A program made the position numbers and the translations under genes. A stretch of 34,227 bases of DNA from the NCBI GenBank assembly GCA_023853785.1, contig JAJIRX010000031.1, positions 1 through 34,227 of the forward strand, written 5' to 3'. Positions 9,381 through 19,557 of this stretch are shown piece by piece. This DNA comes from Psilocybe azurescens. Lineage: Eukaryota; Basidiomycota; Agaricomycetes; Agaricales; Agrocybaceae. The number at the start of each line of letters is the position of its first letter. Position 1 is the first letter of the stretch. The notes beneath the pieces were generated by a model. That model had not been told where the DNA came from, did no database searches, and worked only from the letters and a program-made list of their open reading frames with translations.

Positions 9381-11035
9381 ATGAGTTCAATCGCAGACGT
9401 CGTCGTGAACAGCGGAGGAGATGTGATCCGTGGGCCGGATAGCATCATCGTTGACAACACTGATCCAGAAATTCTCTACAAACAAGGGTGGTCAACCGAT
9501 AACAGCACAATGGACTCCATCCTCCGCCCGGAAAGACCATTTAACAACACGTTGCATGCGGCATTCGTACACACCGAACTGACGTACAATTTTACTGGTG
9601 AGTTTAAATCACGTCTTATGTTCCCGCACTGTATATACTACTATGCTGATATCTCTGCGCCGTATATCAGGCAGCTACGTAGAGGCCTGGGTAGCGGGGT
9701 CTACATCGTTTTCGTGCTTCCTTGACGGAATAAAGGTGGATTGGGAAACTTCAGATTCAAATCATACATCATCATCGCACAACCCTCTACTGCTCTCTCC
9801 AGTTTGCATGACTGGCATAGTGCCACCAAAGCTACACTCCTTGAAAATTATGGTCAACGGCACTACAAAGAGCCCAATATGGCTGGATCTCATCCGATAT
9901 ACCCCTACCAATACGACAGACATGCGTCTTATTCCGTCTCCAGTTCGTGAATTTTCGCTAACAAAAGGGAGACACCATGAGTTCTTATCCGAGGAATGGG
10001 ACAACCAAGGCTCGTATGTCGCTTCAACTACACCGGGAGCGTCGTTGATCTTCAATTTTACCGGTAGGTGAAGAGTGAACGGCATCCAATTTCTATACAT
10101 CTAAGTATACGTTCTTTTTCTGACCAGGCGCTTCCGTGGCTGGCCTTGGTATTTACGACAACAGTTTTGCACATAATTCCTCGGTTGCCTCCTACGCCGT
10201 AGATGGAGGGGAGGCCGTATTCTTGATCATTGAAAACCTATCGTCCAACGAGCTCGTCTCGTTAAGTAATCAAGTCCTCTTCCAAACACCGCTGTATCCT
10301 CCTGGCCAACACCAGATTCAAATTCTCTACCATGGAAGTTCTGATTCAGAGACCGCCCCTCTCATACTTACCTCCATGGTTGTGCACAATCACACCATGA
10401 ATGTAGATATCAGCTCAGATCTGACGCTTCCCATGACGTCTACCAGTTTGGCTCCCAATTCCTCATCCACCGGTCCCCCGACAAGTGGTGGAACGAAGTT
10501 ATCTAGCCATAAAGATATCAATAGAGCTGCACCCATTATATTGGGATTATGCGGTGCTCTACTGATTATACTCTGTGCTCTAGGGTTTATCTATTATCGG
10601 CGCCGGCGGCTACGTTTACACCAATTAGCATTATCTGAGGGTAGAATCGTCGATCCCTTTTACCTTGCTCCAGATACGCTCATTAGCCCACATACAAAGG
10701 GCATGCGGCAACACCGTCCAGATCCAGGGACCAACTTAAATCCAAACCCAAACAACATCGTAGATGCCTCCATCTCTAGACTGCGCAAAGGACGGGGTTT
10801 GCTCCAAGTACCAGTTTTGTCATCCATACTTCGCGTGCGAGGCACGTCTTCGTTGCATCCTGTACCATCGTCCCACAGGCAGATCATTCCCGAGTCAGAT
10901 TCAGTGCCGCAGCTTCGCCGTCCATCTCTACGCCTTCTTGTGCACCAGGACAGCGGGGTTCGGCTTCCTCGGCCTGTCAATCAGGAAAGCGAGGTAATTG
11001 TAGTAGAGGTGCCTCCCACCTACACACCACTCTAG
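9381..11035 (+). CDS. Single-pass membrane protein with two-part Gal-binding-like ectodomain and C-terminal PPxY (array copy 1)
   Basis: The three exons are 9381-9597, 9671-10063 and 10128-11035, with introns of 73 and 64 nt, giving 505 residues with no frame break. Residues 1-330 are extracellular-type sequence. It opens DSIIVDNTDPEI...GWSTDN, a start common in basidiomycete receptor-like proteins whose ectodomain is often predicted as galactose-binding-like. It has many N-glycosylation sequons, including NFTG just before each intron. A Ser/Thr/Pro-rich stalk precedes one membrane helix (AAPIILGLCGALLIILCALG, about 337-360) with a stop-transfer YYRRRR. The cytoplasmic tail of about 145 residues ends HQDSGVRLPRPV...EVPPTYTPL; PPTY is a PPxY motif, known to bind WW domains such as those of Nedd4/Rsp5 ligases. 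No clear signal peptide is seen at this start, which is common in the family or may mean an upstream exon. Related copies follow at 11470 and 13206. The function is unknown; a cell-surface sensor or receptor role is inference. Confidence 0.8.
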
Positions 11036-11469
11036 GAGCTTTCAAAATAAACCACGGTAATCATGATTTCCTCTAATATTTGGGAAAATATATTGCTACG
11101 GAACCTACTTAGAACTGTGGATTAAAATGCTACAAATCAAGGCCGCAACGTTGTTCAAACGCTGTTTCCTGGCAGTGCGGGCCAGAGATCGTTGTTCGGA
11201 GCGCTCAGCAACTAGACTCTATAAAGGATCATGATCGGTGAAAGTCGGTCAGCACTCTATTTCCTGAGCCTAGAAAGCTATTATTACAATGATGCATGCA
11301 CCCTGGCTTTCCATCAGCGGCACCGTGCACCGGACTGTTCACAGTACTGAAATTATAATACAACCAAAAAGGTTAGTAAGAATACGTCGGATGACTTGAG
11401 ATGCCTGCTCACCGCCTTTTACTTGGAAGTCTGAGGTGTACCATACAAAACCAATTCGTCTTCCTGGAC

Positions 11470-12559
11470 GTGCTACCTTGATGATTCAAGATATCTAGAG
11501 GCACAACAACAACAGTCGTGTATGCGTCACCCACACTCCCACTATACTCTCAGGTCCAGGTGAGCTCTACCAAGGATAAGCCAGTTTGCACAGATCTCAT
11601 TAAAAACTAAGCTGCTCATTCAAAGGATCCCAATCTGAATCCTTTGCGTTCTCGAGAGTTTAATGTCACATTCGAAAATCCTCCAATCCCCGGGGCTGGA
11701 CTCGAAATGGATCGTTTATACCCACTACACACACGGGAGCATCAGTGTATTTCAACTTTAGCCGTGTATGCGTGAAGAGAAATATACGATGATGACACAA
11801 ACCCATCTCGACATTATATGAAGGTGCGCTGCCGGTGGCGATGATGACTTCGCTTTCTGACCTCTCATATAACCAGATCTCCTGAGGAAGGTATGTCGAG
11901 ATGTTGTTGTTTAGACTCCGAGGTCCGCGAGAGACAAGGGGACGGTATGAGCGTTTCCGTAGTAAATTAATCTGAGCTCGTGGTTCCCGGCAGGGTATCG
12001 AGGGGTTCGAAACATGATTTGGTGTGTCAACCTCGGCTCTACTGCTATTGTGCCATTGCAGATTGTGATATCAACAGGCTCGCCATCGTCAATGGTATAT
12101 GTTGCCATTGCCAGCTTTGAAGCAGCTGTCGCGACGTAATGACCGATTCCTTTATAGCTTTCATAATTCTAATGGTCCTGGGTGTTATATGTCGGTGGCG
12201 CAAGCAGCGGAAAACTACATCCAGTCAAAGTTTTATTTCATCGAGCAGTCATGGTTCTGTCTCAGCCATATTATCTACAAGGACCCTGCATTGAGCTAGG
12301 TAAATCCTATGGATTACTATGTCGGTGGAACGGCTTTACCACAACTAGAGAAAGGGGGAGATTCGGCCGCAATCCCTCGAGGTGTTCGACACTTTGGTAC
12401 ATCAGTAGCACTGTAGTATCTCAATACCAGGAACAGTCCACATTTATCCATACGACATGCAACGCACGAAGATAGTAGACTTCGGATTGTACAGTCAGAC
12501 AACCTTCTGTTATTGAGATACCACCAACATATACCCCAGTTTGGTGCTATATAATATAG
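11470..12559 (+). pseudogene. Relic of the membrane-protein family with an internal inversion (array copy 2)
   Basis: Pieces match copies 1 and 3 in order along the plus strand. WTCYLDDSRYLEAQ near 11470 corresponds to the FSCFLDGIKV part. KPVCTDLIKN is followed by a TAA, then NPLRSREFNVTFENPPIPG. After a frame change comes NGSFIPTTHTGASVYFNFS, ending near 11763 at the same place as the second intron of copy 1. Further right are a membrane helix (FIAFIILMVLGVIC, from about 12154) with a basic stop-transfer RWRKQRK and a Ser-rich tail, and at 12464-12559 the family C-terminus HEDS...EIPPTYTPV, again with PPxY. The ectodomain exon that belongs between NFS and the helix is present, but on the opposite strand (11911-12150). 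Stops, frame shifts and the inversion make this a dead copy. No copy of exon 1 was found. Confidence 0.7.
11911..12150 (-). pseudogene. Inverted ectodomain exon of array copy 2
   Basis: Read on the minus strand from about 12150, this gives KGIGHYVATAASKLAMATYT, then IDDGEPVDIT, TPRYPAGNHELRLIYYGNAH and a stop after SLADLGV. It lines up with exon 3 of copy 1 (SVAGLGIYDN...SYAVDGGE...TPLYPPGQHQIQILYHGSSD) and with copy 3 (IAGLGGNNF...SYSINGGAP...TSQYPLRNH). On both sides the rest of the gene is on the plus strand: exon 2 ends at about 11763 and the membrane helix starts at about 12154. A segment of roughly 385 bp has therefore been flipped inside the gene. Confidence 0.7.
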
Positions 12560-13205
12560 AATTAGAGTGGCAACTTCTTGCATTTTGCTACACTGTACCA
12601 AAACCAAATTTATTATTAAAAAATATACTGATCAGCGACAGTTGAAGGGCAAGGGTAACGAATGCAACAGCCTAGCCTCAGGGTTCAAGCTTGTTGGTAA
12701 AACGTGAGAAAGACCAACGGAAGACGACCCAAGACGGCACAGGAACACGGCAGGAACCATTGTGGGAAATTTTTAAAGAATTGGCAGTGCCCGTGACTGA
12801 GTCGCGTCCAAGTCGCGTCGACATCTTTTGGCATGTCGATTAGTGTTGATGCTAAATCTGCTGTGTTAAGATTCAAGTGCCATTTATATCGTACATTGTG
12901 GTCTGTATGTACTCTAATAAGGAGTACGACTCCGATGACCACCAAGGTTGTCATTGTTGGACTGTAAGTCCACATCACGGAACGCGGTAAAGCAAAAGAA
13001 ATATAGCATCTAATTATAGTCCATGCACTTCTGACATCAACAGCTGAGTACGGTTGTCATGGCTCTGCGTTTACCTACATAACAACATGAAACCCACCCA
13101 TACGGTTTTCCCACAAGTGCACCGTGGATCAGTCAACCAGTCGGATGAGAGACGTCTTCGCTTCGCATATGTCAAAGTCTCTGGCAGACTGCATCCACTC
13201 ATCCA
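12560..13205. other. Spacer before array copy 3
   Basis: No protein-like frame with splice support. A minus-strand open frame of 97 codons (12685-12978) has no motif. The last 200 bp should contain the promoter of the gene at 13206. No clear TATA box was seen close to it. Confidence 0.35.
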
Positions 13206-14767
13206 ATGTCTGATCCCGACAGCATTATTATCGACGATAGTGATCTCAGCATTGTATACGAAGCTGGAAAATGGATTACCGATACTTCATCCCTAAATTA
13301 CACAGTCAGCGGCAGGCCGTTTAACAGCACAGCACACATTACCTATGAGCAGGCGTCTTTCACAATCGCCTTCGTGGGTAAGGTCTTCCGAACAGTGCCG
13401 TTGAGACTTGGTCAATTCATTGGCACTTTAGGAACTGGAATAGAGCTTTGGGGTTATCAGCCTCGCCATCTACGACATGGAGTGGCACCGTTGACGGTGC
13501 AGCAATTGACTCATTGTCTTCGTCATTCGGGGGCTGTTGTACCTGGCGAAGGACCAATTTTTCGATTCTCCGTTGGATATGATCCCAATTCATGGGCAGA
13601 TTCAGGCTCCTCTCCGATTAATCTGAAGATGACGGTGAATGGCAGTAAGGATAGCCCAGTGGCCTTCGATTTTGCTAGATACATGCCACAGGAATTTTCA
13701 ACAAAAACTGATAGCGATGTTGGGGTGCTGGAGTATACGGTATCCGATGCCTTCAAGTACAATGATGTACCGAAAGGATGGGACAACACCGATTTTTTGA
13801 GTACGTCGACACCAGATGCTCCATATGTATTCAATTTCACTGGTACGTATATGTTTGATGTTGAAAGGGATTCTTCCGGCTGACTGCCACAAGGCACATC
13901 TATTGCAGGACTGGGAGGAAATAATTTCAACGACTCGCACAGTCAAGCAATAGCATCATATTCCATCAACGGAGGCGCACCTGTAAATTTCACAGTCAAC
14001 AACTTGGCGACGCCAATTCTACACGATATCACCGAGCAAACTCTATTCCAAACTTCTCAGTACCCTCTACGGAACCACAGTCTCAGCTTGTCTATCACGG
14101 TAACAGTGGGACTACACCGCTCACTCTCATGTCCCTGCTGGTTACCACGACAGATACATCTCTTAGTGTGGATCCAGCTCCTCCCGCACAGTCCTCGGCC
14201 TCATCTGTGCCTACGTCCTCGACGAATTCTGCTCCAACCAGATCCAACTCTCCATCAGCTCGTGCCAAGCCTCACACAGCAACAGTTGCAGCCGCAATAA
14301 CTATCAGTATAGCTTTGATATCCTTACTTTGCATCGCAGGTTTCTTGCTACACAGGCGACGACAGCGGCACTTTGAATCAAAGAGGCATTCCTCTTACAG
14401 TGTCGATCCCGGTTCTGTTGCAATGGATATCGTCCCATTTACCGATGGGTCTCATCCTACTTTAAGGTATAACTTCGTTGCTGGAGATAATCCTGGTAAA
14501 TTTCCCAAGGCCGTGAAGGGTTTGCCTGTTCTCGGTGAGACAAGCACAAGGCAGCAAGCATCTCTCTCGCCGCCAGACGGATCAACTACTCCTATAATTG
14601 TCACTCGTATGCATGAGGATAGCGGAATCCCTTTACCACAGCCAGTTTCTGAACAAATTGTTGTGGTGGATGTGCCTCCGTCGTACACGAGTTTAAACCA
14701 AAGCGTGCCACCCACGCAGAATGACCGGAGAGAGGCAACGTCCTCACGTAAAGACTTGGGCAGGTAA
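13206..14767 (+). pseudogene. Membrane protein with two-part ectodomain and PPxY tail, several one-base frame breaks (array copy 3)
   Basis: The same gene plan as at 9381: exons 13206-13377, 13432-13842 and 13894-14767, introns of 54 and 51 nt at the same places and in the same phase. It starts MSDPDSIIIDDSDLSIVYEA. Exon 2 goes through three frames: GTGIELWG, then SPSTTWSGTVDG, then LLYLAKDQFFDSPLD, then INLKMTVNGSKDSPVAFDFA. The first changes are at the GGGG run 13450-13453 and the GGGGG run 13529-13533, the third lies between about 13550 and 13620, and each fits one missing base. Exon 3 has a further break near 14081-14084, after NHSL and before QLVYHGNSGTTPLTL. A Ser/Thr-rich stalk, a helix ATVAAAITISIALISLLCIA with HRRRQR, and a tail with DSGIPLPQPV...VVVDVPPSYTSL follow; PPSY is again a PPxY motif. 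The corrected length would be close to 485 residues. Either a dying paralog or a live gene with sequence errors. Confidence 0.7.
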
Positions 14768-17700
14768 ACATAGCGGGGTCGCTGGACTCTATTGCAACAA
14801 TAAAAAGTTAGATGTAGTAAAACACAAGCAAATCTTGAACTTTATCCCTACCACAATTTTGATACGGTGTCCTATGGCCTGCAAATTAGTCGCAGTCCGT
14901 TTTGTGAAATTTATGTGGCCGGAATGAGAAGGTAGACCCCGTAAAGTCACCATGCGTAACGAAGGCTGATCTGAAATAGTTCAGATGTAAGTCTTTTGAC
15001 TTTGCTTCAGTGTTTGGTGGCGTTACTCAATATCTGTGTGGTATTTCCGCCGCTTAGTCACCTACGTTTGGATTTGTATTCACCACGCGACTCGACAATT
15101 TGGGACTCCGATGGTCGCTAAAGCCCACGGCCCAGACACAGGTTATGGGGTAGAGTAGGCGTGCTAAAAATAGGTTTTATAAAACCAGCGTTTTCGTTCT
15201 CATAAGAGATGAGTTCTGTCCCATTTCTTCTCTAGCTAGCTTTTCTTCGAGTTTCTGTTCCCTGATCTTGCTTTTTCCCATAAAATTTTGGACCCATCGT
15301 TCGACTAAGTCGGTAAGGGATGGGTGTAACGTGATACTCTAGGCGGTCACTTTGTGTTCCTATACTGTCCTATGTAATACAGTAGCGCCCCGTAATTTCT
15401 AGTAGCGACAGAAAACTCGTGCTGTGCTCTTGCTGTGCTCCTTCAATAAAAGTAGATGTAGTAAGTATAACAAGAGCCAAATACTAAGGTTTGTCCGAGT
15501 CTACAGCAAGACCTAATATGATGCCATTACTGCCTTTATGTAGATTAAAAATCGTTGGCAATTGGTGTATTGAATGAAAAGATGAAGATGACGCCCGTCC
15601 GTGGCTTTGCGTTTTGTGCTTAGCGCTTGGCATCGGCAAGTACACGGTCCGTGAGGGTTTCCCGTGACCGTGCGACCAAAATAAATTTTGGCATGTATAT
15701 AAACTGGACATTCCCAGGCCCTCCTTTTCTCCTCGATTCTTCCACAATCAATAACCGCCTGTGATGATAACCTTTGGTACAGCGAGTTGAGCCAGCCGCG
15801 TCTCGTTTCAACGAGGCTGCAGGCGGCGTTGACATCGTCCGTTCGGTACCGCATACCTTGTTTATAACATAGGGACGGGCTGATTCGTATCTGATGTCGG
15901 TTCTTTGATTATTTTTCCTTCCCTCACATTCATTTTCCAATTTTTGTGGTTTTGGGTTGGAAGGATGGACGTGTCTTTTCGGGCCTTGGGATCGTTGTAT
16001 CTTCGTGCGTATTCTCATGTGTATGGTTCGCGAATGTTGCTTCTCCGTCGCGTTCAGTGTATTCCATCGTGTTCAATGTTCCATACTTGTATTTTCTTCC
16101 TCTCAATAAAGATATCAACTTACCTCCACACATCTCGTTATTCAAATTGTTAGAAGGCTATGTGCCACCGAAGGAGCACCGTGGTCTACACATTGTTGGG
16201 ACGTAAGCATGACGGACATGCGTTTATGTCTTTGGGCTGTCCTTTTGGTGCTCGAGAATGGCTTCCTGATAGACTCACGACAGAGGCGCTGATGTTTGTG
16301 TCTGAAGTCCGTGTGTTTTCTTCCTCTTTTTCATTATGTCACGCTATGAAATCGAGTAGCGGAACTGCTCCTCTTCTGTTCGGTTTCACCTGAACCAAAG
16401 ATAAGGTCTTTGCAACTCAGAAATCTCGTTTTTTTTAGCAGTCCATGCATTAAGCCTTCAAAGCTTGAATGTGCATCCTTATTGTACGGATAACTTGATT
16501 TACCTTTTATACCCTGTTATTCCGTTTGCCTACGTTTGTGGTGTCTGTCAAACATAGGGCGAGGTGCTGCCCTAGAGTGTACTGTTCACGATTGCTGCTG
16601 TTCGATTTTCTCCTCCCATTGATGATATCCATTTATCTTTCATATCTTGTTCATGCGTCTCGTTTCTCCAATCGTGTCCGCGCCATGTTGTTGCTTCAAT
16701 AGCCAGTCACCCACGGCACATCGGGATGTTGGCGTCGTCTCATTCTCTCCTCTGTCGTACTCTGAGCGACATTGACTGTGTTGCCTTTCTATCCTAATTT
16801 AATTACGTTCACTGCGGGATCGTTGGAATTTTCGTAGATCTTTTACTTTGTACAGACACATATGTCATGTCACAAAAGCTTGAATGCACATCGTTACACT
16901 GCGAATAGAAATGATCTGTTCATTAAGTTACGTAGTAGTTGCTCTTGGCTGGTGGTCGATGTTCATACGCTAATTCGTTCTTCATCAATCCTTTCATGAG
17001 GTCTATGTAAATAGTGTGTTCGTAAATCTCGTTCATTATATGTACTACTTATGTTACAAGAAACTGTTTACATGGTAATCTTTGCATGCTGGGTATACAA
17101 CATTGTCTTATCTCATACTCTGATTTATAAGGTATCATCAAGGGGTTGAGCAGGTCCGGTGACTTGCACTCTGTATTCAGAGCTTCGAGACAAATTTCAA
17201 TTATGGTTATAGGTGTCCTGATGGGATAAAAACGATAGAAAGTTCAATATTCAATGTTGGGAGGGAGTTTGTTCTCTTGAGACCTTGATGATTATAAGCG
17301 ATGGCCATGATGCTAATGAAACTTTTGATTTTGAGTGGTGAGATGTCGGGTGTTGTAGGAGTGGGGGTATAGCATTCGAATAGTCTTCAGAACGAAATGC
17401 CATCCAAGGGCCCTTGGGATATGGTGGCGCTTAGCGTTGAGGAACCACCTTATGTTTAGTCTCAGAATGAGAAGCACGCAATCCATCCATTGGCACCGCC
17501 AGTGGGTTTGAATCCAGCCAACTTGGTCCTACGACCAAGAGCATTAATACGCCTACCACCCGAGGAGTGCGACCCAGAATTGTAATTTTGATCCCGAGAA
17601 CATGTAATACTTTGCGGTGCTCTGTGGTTCGCGGATGTTGCTTCCACGTCGACCGCTTGAAGATGGTGATAAATATGGGTGAGGATGTCCCATATCGTCA

Positions 17701-17845
17701 GGGGTGCGCTGTGTGCGCTCTCAATGTCCAATGCGGGAACCCTTCAAATCTCACTTCCATGTAAGTGATGGTAGGATTAAAAGCCGAGACTAATAAATTA
17801 TTATGAGCCGGTGGGGCACGTGTGAAGTCAATGCCCAACCGTCCG
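14768..17845. other. Long stretch without a supported gene
   Basis: It begins with the presumed 3' end of array copy 3. A 14 bp perfect palindrome, GGTTTTATAAAACC, lies at 15173-15186. Between 15480 and 16400 several open frames overlap on both strands (up to 132 codons), none with recognisable motifs or a splice plan. A TATA-like gtatataaa at about 15695 is followed by CT-rich sequence but leads to no long frame. From 16400 to 17400 the sequence is T-rich spacer. A minus-strand frame at 17462-17731 has no ATG. A non-coding transcript is possible but nothing shows it. Confidence 0.4.
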
Positions 17846-18326
17846 TCATGCAGAGAAGGATGAAGGTGGACGCGGGGTGACGGTCCGGATACAAAAGTGG
17901 GATAACCTATATGGGAAAGACCTGTACAACGGGGATCAATCGATCAGTCATGGTTGATTTTCTTGTTTGGGAAAAGATCAATATCATCAACACACACCTT
18001 GTACACCAACTGGCGCGTTGACCAACGTCATTGTCGATGCCGTGGACAGCGGCGACGCTGGGTAGCTCATAGACGACGACGGATGTACCCCCATGGACAA
18101 GCGTGGCTTGCGAGCCCCATAATGGCGATCCACTCGCGAACGACCCCTGCGGTCCCAAGCTGAAGTTGGACACACTGCCGAAAGGGGTCTTCGAGCGGTC
18201 TGTTCCCCAGCTCTGAGAAAACGAGGGATCGGACTCTGGATATCCTGAGGGGTGCACAGTACCCCACGAGCTGCTAGACGACAGGGTCCACGCGGAAGAA
18301 GCCCCGACATCGTTGTGGTGATTCAT
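17846..18326 (-). CDS. Small Ser/Gly/Trp-rich protein, unrecognised
   Basis: The ATG at 18326 opens MNHHNDVGASSAWTLSSSSS, followed by repeated Ser-Trp-Gly pieces (SSWGTVHPSG, SQSWGTDRS, SPLWGSQA) and a more hydrophobic segment TSVVVYELPSVAAVHGIDND. I prefer a two-exon model: exon 1 18326-17998, donor gtgtgtg, intron of 76 nt, acceptor tgtacag, exon 2 17921-17846 ending PPSSFSA, in total about 134 residues. Reading through the donor instead gives 139 residues ending at 17907. A TATA box at 18419-18426, about 90 bp upstream of the ATG, and a GC-rich stretch further up (around 18475) support a promoter. No domain or signal peptide is visible. The repeats of W-G within Ser suggest a disordered protein. 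Function unknown. Confidence 0.45.
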
Positions 18327-18418
18327 AGTGATGCTATACGTGTGGAGGACGGGAGAGCGTGAGAGTAGTGATTTAGGCGGCGGGAATGCCTTTGTGAGTC
18401 ATATCTGTCGGGAGGCGC

Positions 18419-18426
18419 TCTTATAG
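18419..18426 (-). promoter_or_regulatory. TATA box of the Ser/Gly-rich gene
   Basis: On the minus strand the sequence reads cctataaga, followed by about 90 nt of CT-rich leader before the ATG at 18326. The spacing and the pyrimidine-rich start region are typical of fungal promoters. Confidence 0.45.
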
Positions 18427-18429
18427 GGC

Positions 18430-19480
18430 GCTGTTGTTTGACCGACACCAACAAAGTGCGTACTATTTGGCGCGGGGCGGGGCTTCTTGTTGAGGCGGAT
18501 GCCGCCCCTCTTACTATTCTGAGCCTACCGTAGCGTCGGGTACGGGTTCGAAATCACACATGAGTCATGATCATCACCAGAAATGTATCACTGGTCCCGA
18601 ATATGAGAGCCAAACATAAGCGGGAGTGTACAAATTGTGTCCGTTTGTGGCCATCAATGGCGAGCGTCTATGCCTGTTTAGGCGAGGAAGGGCGGGAAGT
18701 CGACGTTAACTTGGCGATGATGCGCCGCCAATCCATTGCGCGGTGACAGAGAACCTTGATCCAAGTAATGATGGATATTGTGCGACATGTGCTGATAAGC
18801 GCTATGCGGATTGTCGGCCTTGCAGGAACCATTTGCAACTTCGAGGAAGATCTCGAAGCAACGTCGTGCGACAAAGGGCCCTTACTCTGGACCCTGCTAG
18901 CCATAAAAGATGAGATTAATTGGTCTGGGCGTGGGCAGTGAGCACACAAGTATCAGACTAATCACAGCGAACGCGGAACTGGTTGTAAAACTCCCTCGCC
19001 AAATATAGCAATTTGTTGTATGTTCGGCTTCTAGAATGGCAATTTCTCACTACACTATATATAAGAATAAATTAATTAATCTGCCAACTCTGCTGCACAC
19101 ACAATTATGCATGAGCATAGTGCATAACTGTGCAAATCATTTCGAGACAATACGTGTACGTTGAACGAATCTGACATCATGTGCTGGGAATATCTCGATC
19201 AGGTCGGATAATTCCACTGACATTGTTCTTTGTACAGCCGTCGGGCCTCGATTGATAAGTAAATCAACAAGGTTACCGTTGCTTCCATTAGGCCTTTGGA
19301 TTTTGAGCGAAACAAATTCAAGCGCGGAAAGCTCCTCTCCTACGTTTTTCATTTTTCCCCTCCCAACCTGGCTTAGCTTTCCTACAACAGCGCACATGCC
19401 TCCAGGAGACAAATAAAGGCTTGCCGTACTATATTAATATTTTGCACGGGAAATGGTAGCCGATATCATGATGGAAACAG
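18430..19480. other. Intergenic region between divergent genes
   Basis: This holds the promoters of the small minus-strand gene and of the MFS transporter. Short open frames at 18668-18949 and 19137-19412 show no motif or splice structure. The stretch around 19060-19130 is AT-rich. Confidence 0.35.
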
Positions 19481-19487
19481 TATAAAA
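19481..19487 (+). promoter_or_regulatory. TATA box of the MFS transporter gene
   Basis: TATAAAA followed by GG. An ATG at 19492 lies only 4 nt behind the box and would not be in a normal transcript, so the in-frame ATG at 19558, 70 nt downstream, is the better start for the transporter. Confidence 0.6.
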
Positions 19488-19557
19488 GGCCATGAGCAAC
19501 TTGGGATTCGATTACTGTCAACTTCTTGCCCGACCGGCCGCCCGCTGCCATTTATCG

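Noticed and set aside
15484..16018. Overlapping minus-strand open frames up to 132 codons
   Set aside because: No splice plan, basic random composition, and equally long frames on the other strand.
17462..17731. Minus-strand frame with LTIWDILTHIYHHLQ, faintly like an F-box start
   Set aside because: No ATG in frame (a stop lies just upstream), and the rest is not F-box-like.
19137..19396. Minus-strand frame of 86 codons starting MCAVVGKLSQ
   Set aside because: Plausible composition, but no motif, no splice structure and no other support. It lies in the promoter region of the MFS gene.
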